From contig CAJXZB010000002.1 in assembly GCA_913063405.1 (NCBI GenBank), positions 1-64,000 on the forward strand: 64,000 nt of DNA. Reading direction: 5' to 3'. The notes beneath the pieces are model-generated. The model searched no databases, had not been told where the DNA came from, and saw nothing but the letters and a program-made list of their open reading frames with translations. Shown here in pieces: positions 46,669-54,102 of the stretch. Origin of the DNA: an uncultured Ulvibacter sp. GTDB lineage: Bacteria; Bacteroidota; Bacteroidia; Flavobacteriales; Flavobacteriaceae. The position numbers and the translations under genes were made by a program. The first letter of the stretch is position 1. Each line of letters opens with the position of its first letter.

Positions 46669-47350
46669 TTAATTACTGTTCTTCAATAATCGCTCTCCCG
46701 TGAACGCATATTGATCCCATTTCGGTAGTGGATGAAATGGAGAGGCTTGAACATCTCTAAATAAGCGTTCGAGTTGATTTCTTTGTAAAAAGATTGCCCT
46801 CCAATGCCTTCCATTGCTTCTGCAACAACTTGCTTTGTAGCTTCAGAAACATTGGTTTTGTATGATAGTATATCGATCGTAATAAGAACCACTAGGTGAA
46901 AAATAAAAATCATTGGTAAGAGTACACATTGCTTTCCATTGAGATTGCACACTTAAGAGGGAGTTTTTCAATTTTCCAATAATGTATGGCATATGCTTGC
47001 TATTACGTTGATAATTTTTCCTTTTTTCAAGAGCTATTTCCATAGCTTTTTCAGCAATACCAACATAAGCCACCATAATGAGAGGCAGTGCAACAGTTAA
47101 TACCACATTCCATACAGGGTGAAATTCATTTCGTGGTCTTTCCAAAGCTATTGATTCATCTGAAATAAAAACATTATTAAACATAATAGTTTGAGAACCC
47201 GTACCTCGCATTCCCATAGCGTTCCAGTCATCTGCTACGGAAATCCCTTTCGTTTTCATTGAAACGGCAAAATGCAGCACCTTCCATTCTTTGGAAGGGT
47301 TTAAATAAGTTGCACTTGTAACAGCCATATCGCCTGCTACAGACAGGCCA
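46669..47350 (-). pseudogene. Acyl-CoA dehydrogenase, 3' fragment with frameshifts
   Basis: Minus strand. The reading GDMAVTSATYLNPS, DDWNAMGMRGTGS and GIAEKAMEIALEKRK is the middle and C-terminal part of an acyl-CoA dehydrogenase. The frame shifts near 46869 (SYYDRYT to LSYKTNVSEATKQ) and again near 46772, after which the normal end RLFRDVQASPFHPLPKWDQ and a TAA at 46669 can be read. The N-terminal half is missing: upstream of about 47345 the DNA belongs to another gene. Inactive. Confidence 0.85.
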
Positions 47351-47459
47351 GACCAACGGTGTCAATTGTTACTGGGTTGTCATTGTGTGAAAGCGTAATC
47401 TGTGCATTAGAAATAGATTCAGTTAGCAATGCAATGAGTAGTAAAATAATAGTTTTCAT
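47337..47459 (-). pseudogene. Truncated 5' end of a secreted protein gene
   Basis: An ATG at 47457-47459 opens a signal peptide (TIILLLIALLTESISNAQ) and about 20 further residues (ITLSHNDNPVTIDTVG), then the frame stops at 47337 inside the acyl-CoA dehydrogenase fragment. The start looks real, and the gene was apparently cut off by the same event that removed the front of the dehydrogenase. The 40-residue product could be made but has no domain. Confidence 0.6.
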
Positions 47460-47724
47460 AACACTTTGGTTTAAAGGTTAGGCTGTAAAATTATGGTGGT
47501 AACAAACATTGGAATTATAGGATTGACCCAAAGAAAGATACAAATGACTCATCACCCCATTTAGGGGGGTTAAACTGTTAATCCATAAGGGAAAACCCTG
47601 TTTTATAATAGAGTTTAAGGGGTAATAGAAACCAAACAGAGGTTTTTATTATTACAATCCTGAAGGTAAATACTGGCATATAAGTGATCTGGACATACCT
47701 CCAGAAGTATTCTAAAGTTTTGAT
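47460..47724. other. Intergenic region with small hairpins
   Basis: Holds short inverted repeats (AGGG-AAAA-CCCT near 47589; AACCCCCC opposite GGGG near 47560) and a plus-strand stretch ending at 47714 (YYNPEGKYWHISDLDIP, stop TAA) that may be the tail of a lost gene. It should contain the promoter for the truncated secreted protein. Nothing here is firmly assigned. Confidence 0.3.
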
Positions 47725-48813
47725 TTAGTTCAATTCTTTTATATACTCCGAAGGCAAAGTACTGTAGAGTTCAGAAAAAGATTTTGAAAAATATGCCGGG
47801 GTATTAAAACCTGTTTTGAATGCAATCTCCGAAATAGAATGCGTTTGTTTGCTTAATAAATCTAATGCTCTTTCTAACCTATACTCTTTAATAAAAACAT
47901 TTGGTGATTTTCCGATTATCGAGTTCATTTTTCGATTCAATTGTGATTTGCTATATCCTAAATGCTCGCATAAGCTGCTTACATTTAGGGTAGAATTTCT
48001 CCACTCGGCTTCTATGTAATCCATTAAAACTGTCAAAAACTTTTCATTGGCTATGCCCTATGCTATAGATCGTATTATCCATAGGAGTATTTAAATTCTC
48101 ACTTTCGTACAAATCCTTCACTTCAGCAGATACTGCAATTTGTTCTGTAACGATTGTACACAAACGAGAAGCCATGTTTATGGTATCTTCGAAAAAACCA
48201 TCTTTTTCGGTTACAGGAATCCCTGCACTTAACCCAATATTAATTTTTAAATTAGAATTAGGAGCATCCTCGAATATTGCCCCAATCGAGACCGCACATT
48301 GTACGGCTTTAGTGACTGATTCAAAAGATATTAAAAAAGAATCCAAAGTTTGTTTCACAATGCTCCCATTATACTTAGCTATTTCATCAACAATTTGCTT
48401 ATTATGTTTTTGAATCGCTTCTTGCTGTTGGTTAGATGTTCCCTTTTTTAATGACAATCTCTTAGACTGAATCGCCATTATAGTTCTAAAAGCAGGTTCA
48501 TTAATAATATTTAGTTCTGTGTTTTGTGCTTTTACAGGATCCTCAATACGTCCTAAGAATGATGCTACTATGGTATCTTCTACTTCAATAATACAATGGG
48601 GAACGTACCATGCGCATGATTATATCGCTTCAACTGCCTTCATATCTGGAGCCTCAACCAAGCAAAATGCCGTCCCCTCTCTTCATCGCACCAGTAGGTT
48701 AAACCCCGACAGTTAAACTTATGTTCAATTTTTAAATCTGCTTGATGCATTTTAGCAATATCCGCTGCCGTAATATGCTCTGGGATATCATGCCGGTCCA
48801 TGTAAATTGGCAT
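47725..48813 (-). pseudogene. DUF4242-cyclase-like-AraC regulator, multiply frameshifted
   Basis: Read on the minus strand from the ATG at 48811-48813. First comes a DUF4242 (SCO4226-like nickel-binding) domain (MPIYMDRHDIPEHI, then FNCRGLTYWCDEE). Next is a class III cyclase-like domain at 48478-48044 (LISFESVTKAVQCAVSIGAI, KINIGLSAGIP, DTINMASRLC), and last an AraC helix-turn-helix at 48036-47725 (VSSLCEHLGYSKSQLNRKM, ISEIAFKTGFNTPAYFSKSF). Frame changes are needed near 48673, between 48600 and 48632, and near 48040. The cyclase-like domain lacks an obvious full set of metal-binding Asp residues. The ancestor would be one regulator of about 360 residues. Confidence 0.82.
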
Positions 48814-48884
48814 AGTTAGTATTTTTATACAAGGTAGCCATTTTTACAAAACTAATTTGTCGAAAAGTAAAAAACAGAAACTAG

Positions 48885-48892
48885 TATCTTTG
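48885..48892 (+). promoter_or_regulatory. -7 box TATCTTTG before the Nif3-like gene
   Basis: An exact TAnnTTTG 16 bases before the ATG at 48909. Confidence 0.65.
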
Positions 48893-48908
48893 TCATAAAA
48901 CAGAAACA

Positions 48909-50003
48909 ATGAAGGTTAAAGATGTTATATATATTCTAGAAGAACTTGCCCCCCAATCCTATTCTGAAGATTTCGATAATACGGGTCTTTTGGTAGGAAA
49001 TAAAAATGAGGATATAACAGGAATTCTTGTAACCCTTGATACACTCGAGAGTGTTGTGGACGAAGCGATCGCCAACAGATGTAACCTTATTGTAAGCTTC
49101 CACCCTATTATTTTTTCAGGTCTGAAAAAGATTACAGGTTCTAACTATGTGGAGCGTGTAATTTTAAAAGCTATAGAACATAAAATCGCCATCTTTGCCA
49201 TTCACACTGCTTTAGACAATGCGTGGAACGGTGTCAATGCCAAGATCTGCGAAATCCTAAACCTTAGGGATAGAAAAGTTTTAATTCCACAGAAAGGTAC
49301 CATCAAGAAGCTCGTTACCTTTGCGCCAATTCCCGAAGCCGATTACATTCGTGAAGCCTTATTTACAGCAGGTGCTGGCAAAATAGGAAATTATGCCAAT
49401 TGCAGTTTTACAAATGAAGGAACGGGTAGCTTCAAAGGAAATGACAATTCCAATCCTACCCTTGGCAAAAAGGGCGAAACCCATTTTGAGAAAGAGGTGC
49501 AAATTGGAGTTACCTTTCAGCGACATTTAGAAAAGAAAATTATCTCTACCCTGTTCAAAGCACATTCTTATGAAGAGGTTGCTTATGAAATAACAACCCT
49601 AGAAAACACGAATCAACATATTGGTATGGGAATGATTGGAGAACTTACTTCGGAAATGCATCCTGCAGATTTTTTAGCTTTTCTAAAAAAAACGATGAAA
49701 ACCAACTGCATAAGACATTCAGAAATAAAAAATGGCGCTATAAAAAAAATTGCCGTCTTGGGCGGAAGCGGGAGCTTTGCCATTGATGCCGCTAAAGGTG
49801 CTGGAGCAGATGCATTCGTTACGGCCGACCTGAAATATCACGACTTTTTCAAAGCCGAAAATGACATCCTTTTAGCAGATATTGGCCATTATGAAAGCGA
49901 ACAATTCACAAAACAGCTTTTACATTCTTTCCTTAACAAAAAAATCACTAATTTTGCAGTCGTTTTAGCGCAAACAAACACCAATCCTATTAGCTATTTT
50001 TAA
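48909..50003 (+). CDS. Nif3-like dinuclear metal centre protein
   Basis: A 364-residue member of the NIF3/YqfO family, a hexameric toroid with a two-metal site (GTP cyclohydrolase I type 2 in some annotations). Metal-binding residues are visible in NLIVSFHPIIFSG (near residue 58), FAIHTALDNAWNGVN (near 98) and the C-terminal DIGHYESEQF (near 326). The middle part is the PII-like insertion of the YqfO type (ETHFEKEVQIGV). Function still debated. Three bases before the next gene, so co-transcribed. Confidence 0.9.
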   Translation: MKVKDVIYILEELAPQSYSEDFDNTGLLVGNKNEDITGILVTLDTLESVVDEAIANRCNLIVSFHPIIFSGLKKITGSNYVERVILKAIEHKIAIFAIHTALDNAWNGVNAKICEILNLRDRKVLIPQKGTIKKLVTFAPIPEADYIREALFTAGAGKIGNYANCSFTNEGTGSFKGNDNSNPTLGKKGETHFEKEVQIGVTFQRHLEKKIISTLFKAHSYEEVAYEITTLENTNQHIGMGMIGELTSEMHPADFLAFLKKTMKTNCIRHSEIKNGAIKKIAVLGGSGSFAIDAAKGAGADAFVTADLKYHDFFKAENDILLADIGHYESEQFTKQLLHSFLNKKITNFAVVLAQTNTNPISYF

Positions 50004-50006
50004 AGT

Positions 50007-50789
50007 ATGGCAAAGACTACTGAAATTACTGTTGAAGAGAAATTAAGAGCATTATACGATCTACAGTTGATAGATTCTCGTATTGATGAGATTAGAAATG
50101 TACGTGGAGAGCTTCCTTTAGAGGTCGAAGACTTAGAAGATGAAGTTGCAGGAATGAACACACGTCTTGAAAAACTGAAAACCGACCTAGAGCTTATTCA
50201 GAATTCAATTGGCGAGAAGAAAAATCTAATTGAAGAAGCAAAATCTTTAATTAAAAAATATACGGCGCAGCAAGATAACGTACGTAACAATCGAGAATAC
50301 AACTCTCTGAGCAAGGAAGTCGAATTTCAGGAATTGGAAATTCAATTGGCCGAAAAGCACATCAAAGAATTTAAAGCACAAATAGAGCAAAAGAGTCAAG
50401 TAATTGAGGAAACTGGCGAGAGAGTTAAGGCTCGGGAAGATCACTTGAAGCACAAGCAAGGTGAATTAAATGAAATTCTTTTAGAAACTGAAAAAGAAGA
50501 GAAATCCTTAATCAAGGAATCCGAAAGTTTTGAAAAGAAAATCGAAGATCGTTTGGTAAATGCCTACAAGCGTATTAGAACCAATGTGAAAAATGGCTTG
50601 GCAGTTGTTGCTGTTGAACGCGGTGCTTCTGGAGGTTCTTTCTTTACAATTCCACCTCAAGTTCAGATGGAAATTGCTTCCCGTAAAAAAATTATAACAG
50701 ATGAGCACAGTGGTCGTATTTTGGTTGACCCAGAGTTGGCGACTGAAGAACGTGAAAAAATGAATGGTATTTTTGCAAAAATAAAGTAA
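50007..50789 (+). CDS. Coiled-coil protein with zinc-ribbon-like end lacking Cys
   Basis: A 260-residue protein: a long antiparallel coiled coil (residues 10-185; rich in Glu, Lys and Leu) and a C-terminal domain homologous to the C4-type zinc ribbon found with Nif3-like genes. In this protein the places of the CxxC pairs read GASGGSF and TDEHSGR, so all four cysteines are gone (replaced by Ala/Ser or Asp/Ser) and zinc cannot be bound there. Probably the partner of the upstream Nif3-like protein (operon, 3-base gap). Function unknown; other flavobacteria share the change as far as I recall. Confidence 0.88.
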   Translation: MAKTTEITVEEKLRALYDLQLIDSRIDEIRNVRGELPLEVEDLEDEVAGMNTRLEKLKTDLELIQNSIGEKKNLIEEAKSLIKKYTAQQDNVRNNREYNSLSKEVEFQELEIQLAEKHIKEFKAQIEQKSQVIEETGERVKAREDHLKHKQGELNEILLETEKEEKSLIKESESFEKKIEDRLVNAYKRIRTNVKNGLAVVAVERGASGGSFFTIPPQVQMEIASRKKIITDEHSGRILVDPELATEEREKMNGIFAKIK

Positions 50790-50802
50790 AAACCATAACA
50801 TA

Positions 50803-50840
50803 AAATATAAAGCCTTCACAAATGTGAAGGCTTTATATTT
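50803..50840. terminator. Terminator after the coiled-coil gene
   Basis: AAATATAAAGCCTTCACA and TGTGAAGGCTTTATATTT form an 18-bp perfect stem with a 2-base loop, 14 bases after the stop. Without a strong T-run on the plus strand, but very stable. Its right arm overlaps a -7 box for msrA. Confidence 0.85.
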
Positions 50841-50841
50841 G
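50834..50841 (+). promoter_or_regulatory. -7 box TATATTTG of msrA inside a terminator arm
   Basis: An exact TAnnTTTG formed by the 3' arm of the terminator plus one base. Transcription would start near 50847 and msrA starts at 50897. Confidence 0.5.
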
Positions 50842-50896
50842 TGTTTTTCTGAAAGGGTTTGAACAGTTGCCCGACGAACTTGAAAATTCTGTACTA

Positions 50897-51577
50897 ATGA
50901 AAAAATATAGTTTGCTTGTTACCATTACCTTGCTAATAGGAATACAAGCCTCTTGTCAATCTAATACCGAAACCAATAAAAAGCAAGAAGCAGTTACCCA
51001 AGAAGTAACGCCAGTTCAAGTACCCATTAAAAGAGGAATGTCCCGCGCCTATTTTGCTAGTGGTTGTTTCTGGTGCGTCGAAGCCATATACGAAAGCGTT
51101 AATGGTGTTAAAGAGTCTATTTCAGGTTACAGTGGAGGTCATACTAAAAAACCAACATATAAATCAAGCAATACAGGCAGAACAGGACACGCGGAAGCCG
51201 TTGAGATTATTTATGATGCATCAAAAATTAGTTTTAGCGATCTAGTTAATGTTTATTTTGGATCGCAAAATGTTTCGCAAATAAACGGACAAGGACCGGA
51301 TCATGGTTCACAGTACCGCTCAATTATTTTCTATCAAAACGCAGCTCAAAAGAGCATAATAGACAAAAAAATTGCGGAGCTAGAAATAGAGTTAGGAAAA
51401 GGTAAAGTTGCGGCAGAGGTAAAACCATTTCAAAAGTTTTGGAAAGGGGAGGCCTATCACCAGAACTACGAGAAGAATAACCCTTACAATAGTTATATTA
51501 TAGGTGTCTCATTACCAAGGCTTATTAAATTCCAACAAAAGTTTCCTGAGCTACTGAAGGAAGGTTCAAAACACTGA
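50897..51577 (+). CDS. msrA: Peptide methionine sulfoxide reductase MsrA, lipoprotein
   Basis: Reduces methionine-S-sulfoxide in proteins. It has 226 residues with the catalytic Cys in ASGCFWCVEA (about residue 62), SGYSGG, GHAEAV and DHGSQYRS. The N-terminus is a lipoprotein signal (IGIQASCQS), so it protects envelope proteins. The ATG at 50897 (MKKYSLLV) is preferred over an upstream start that would not give a signal. Its stop abuts the stop of the next, convergent gene. Confidence 0.93.
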   Translation: MKKYSLLVTITLLIGIQASCQSNTETNKKQEAVTQEVTPVQVPIKRGMSRAYFASGCFWCVEAIYESVNGVKESISGYSGGHTKKPTYKSSNTGRTGHAEAVEIIYDASKISFSDLVNVYFGSQNVSQINGQGPDHGSQYRSIIFYQNAAQKSIIDKKIAELEIELGKGKVAAEVKPFQKFWKGEAYHQNYEKNNPYNSYIIGVSLPRLIKFQQKFPELLKEGSKH

Positions 51578-52115
51578 TCATATAGTCCAATTATATGCAC
51601 TATCTTGCAGGTCGAACGATTTAAAATTTTTCAGAAACTCTAACAACTCCGGAGCAGACATAATTCTTGGTACTTGAAATTTCTCATCCAAATAACAAGT
51701 TTTGCTTTTCTCCCATAAATATTCAGTTCCTGGAGTCACCAGAATTGGAACAATATACTTGATGTTGTTTGGCAATGCAGGACTTAATTCACCTTTGTTT
51801 CTAGCAATGAAAAGCACCTTATCAAAAATACTTTGATCAGATTTCTTTTTTTCAACGGTGTCATTTCCAATGTGTTTTTTGAATATTTCTATTCTTTTAT
51901 TTAGCGGAATTTGCTTACCTCTAACATGAATATCAAAAAACTTATCATCTAAGGGGCTCTTTTTGCAATTCTATTTCATGCATCACTTCATCAATGATTA
52001 ACCTACTAATAATAGGAAATGATTTTTCCACATTAGAGTTAATTAGAAGCTGATTCATATTAACGAACCCACCCTTTTGATCTTCTATATAAGTATTCAA
52101 ACTGCGGTTTTTTGT
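51578..52115 (-). pseudogene. Unknown protein, frameshifted and lacking a normal front
   Basis: Minus strand. One frame (MNQLLINSNVEKSFPIISRL ... from an ATG at 52056-52058) stops at 51945. Shifting by one base near 51955 continues it as SPLDDKFFDIHVRGKQIPLN, then DKVLFIARNKGELSPALPNN and finally FDLQDSAYNWTI to 51578. The second part looks like a genuine protein with charged and hydrophobic segments, but I recognise no family. An in-frame stop lies at 52116. The ancestor's N-terminus is probably lost. Confidence 0.55.
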
Positions 52116-52128
52116 TTAACTATTTAAC

Positions 52129-52926
52129 TTATTTAACTGCTTTCACCTCAAACATTAATGGGTACAAACTATCTGGTAACTCGAACAAACCGTCATTGTT
52201 CTTAACCAATCCGGGGAATATGTCATAGGGAGATAAATTATGCTCTTTAAGGTATTCAATACGTAGCCCTGCTTCTGCAAGACTACTAATCAATTCGCCA
52301 TGACCGTGATTCCAGCCATATTCTTTACTAACCATTTTCTCACCACCATCATCTGTATAGGTGCCTTCGTACTCATCGTAAATCGCTTCTTTCTGTTGGT
52401 ACCCATACTTAAGAACTGGAGGAGATACTGTATAGTCATACATCCAGGCAATAGGGTGGAAATCGGCTATATAAAAAACGCCACCTTCCGTTAGCCTTTC
52501 AGAAATCATTCGTGCCCAAGGTCGTAAATCTGGCAACCAACCAATGGTGCCATAGCTCGTTATGATAATATCAAACTTTTCAGAAATATATAACGAGGTG
52601 TCTAATACATTGCAGCATACAAATTTTGAATCTAAGTTTAACTCTGCGCTAAGCTCTCGTGCCAATTTGATGGCCTCATCGCTTATATCAACACCTGTAC
52701 AATCCGCGCCTAACCGCTGCCAACTCATCGTATCTTGTCCAAAATGACACTGAAGATGTAACAGTGATTTTCCACTTACGTCCCCTAAGGCATCTAACTC
52801 AAAAACATTTAAGGAGGAAGCCCCCTTTTTAAAATTTTCTAAATCGTAAAAATCACTTGCAGCATGAATAGCCACTTTTTTATTCCAAGTTTCACGATTC
52901 GTAGTGAAAGCTTTATCCAAATCCAT
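52129..52926 (-). CDS. Class I SAM-dependent methyltransferase
   Basis: A 265-residue methyltransferase with the SAM site LLHLQCHFGQDTMSWQRLGA (near residue 56) and GVDISDEAI. The usual GxGxG is replaced by QCHFGQ, which is typical of one subfamily that still binds SAM. The acceptor is unknown. It follows the CDGSH gene with a one-base overlap, so translation is coupled. Confidence 0.88.
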   Translation of the reverse strand: MDLDKAFTTNRETWNKKVAIHAASDFYDLENFKKGASSLNVFELDALGDVSGKSLLHLQCHFGQDTMSWQRLGADCTGVDISDEAIKLARELSAELNLDSKFVCCNVLDTSLYISEKFDIIITSYGTIGWLPDLRPWARMISERLTEGGVFYIADFHPIAWMYDYTVSPPVLKYGYQQKEAIYDEYEGTYTDDGGEKMVSKEYGWNHGHGELISSLAEAGLRIEYLKEHNLSPYDIFPGLVKNNDGLFELPDSLYPLMFEVKAVK

Positions 52927-53339
52927 TATTTATTATGTGACCCATCACAAAATGGATTATTTCCTGTTTTTCCACACCTACAAAATGCGGTTGCCCTCTT
53001 TTTCTGTTCTTCTGTACCATCTGCAAGGATTACGTTTAGTGTCCCATAAACCATCAAAGGACCATTTTCAATCACCTCCACCTTGGTACCTTCAGGCTGT
53101 GCTTCTTCTTCCTTGGGTTTTCCTTCGGCTGTCATATAGTAACTCAAAGCACCACTTGGACAACCCTTTATCGCAGCGATAATTTCATTCGTTGAAGCAT
53201 TCTCCATTTGTATCCATCGTCGCTCCTTCGGTTTAAAAACTTCTGGCAGTCCATGCACACATTTTGCAGAATGAATACAGGTCGCTGGTTTCCACACAAC
53301 AGTTAACTCGTCATTGGAGTATTCTAATATTTTTTCCAT
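52926..53339 (-). CDS. Fer4_19 plus CDGSH iron-sulfur protein
   Basis: A 137-residue fusion. The N-terminal half is a divergent 4Fe-4S mono-cluster domain (CIHSAKC near residue 21, CPSGALSYY near 60). The C-terminal half is a CDGSH domain with CRCGKTGNNPFCDGSH (residues about 119-134), three Cys and one His that bind a 2Fe-2S cluster. The fusion is known in bacteria; likely an electron carrier or sensor. First gene of the pair with the methyltransferase. Confidence 0.92.
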   Translation of the reverse strand: MEKILEYSNDELTVVWKPATCIHSAKCVHGLPEVFKPKERRWIQMENASTNEIIAAIKGCPSGALSYYMTAEGKPKEEEAQPEGTKVEVIENGPLMVYGTLNVILADGTEEQKKRATAFCRCGKTGNNPFCDGSHNK

Positions 53340-53404
53340 ACTTAAAAGTACAAAAATTATAGCTTCATCTTTCGTTTCTTTATTTTTACTAAAACTCCTT
53401 TCTA

Positions 53405-54102
53405 ATGAAAAAAACAGCCATCCTTTGCATCCTTTGTCTGAGTTTAAATGCCTGTTTAGAAGGCAAGAGATCTTCAGAAAAGAACAATAATCGAGAATTT
53501 ATTCCAGAACATGGTGTCAATCGAGTGATAGGAACCGCGGAAACAATCGCCCTAAAAAATGGTTCCCTCAACTGGAAAAACGTAAATGAAGTACAATTAC
53601 TTTTAATGTGGATCGAGGTGAACGACACTTCGAACGCTCTTGGATTTGGAAACCAAAAGCTGAAGATGTCACCATGCTCTCAGCAACCGATACCGCGGTT
53701 TACAATAGAACTTCAATGGACAGCATTACTATGAAAACAGATGCGAGTTTCATAAATGACAAGTATTGGTAATTAGCTCCTTTTAATTTGGTATGGGATA
53801 AAGACCTTACCTTCTCAGAAAAAGAAAATAGTGTCGCTCCTATTTCAAAGGACTCCTTAAATCAACTAACAATTTCATAAGGTAATGAAGGCGGTTATAC
53901 TCCTGGTGACGCCTATGACTTTTACTTCGGAAAAGATTACATCTTCAAAGAATAGGTCTTCAGAGAAGCCAATGACAGTGTTTCTTCAATGATTACTCCT
54001 TGGAAAGACTACGAAACTTTCAATAAAATTAAGATTTCAAAAATGCACAAAGATAGCACTGGCGATTGGAAGTTCAACTTCACCAATATCAAGGTTGAAT
54101 AA
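53405..54102 (+). pseudogene. Lipoprotein gene with a frameshift and three stops
   Basis: Opens with an ATG and lipoprotein signal (ILCILCLSLNACLEGKR, lipobox Cys). The frame shifts near 53585; then TFNVDRGERHFERSWIWKPK and further sequence can be read to KVE-TAA at 54102, but with in-frame stops at 53770, 53878 and 53953. Segments such as NDKYW*LAPFNLVWD and GGYTPGDAYDFYFGKDY show that the reading is real. The family seems to be an uncharacterised flavobacterial lipoprotein. It ends next to the stop of the haloperoxidase gene. Confidence 0.8.

Noticed and set aside
848-47610. Similarity of about 16 of 21 bases between the hairpin after the transposase and a stretch near 47589
   Set aside because: Both are short A/T-rich hairpins around GGG-AAAA-CCC. 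The match could be chance, and no transposase is near the second site, so no second insertion element is called.
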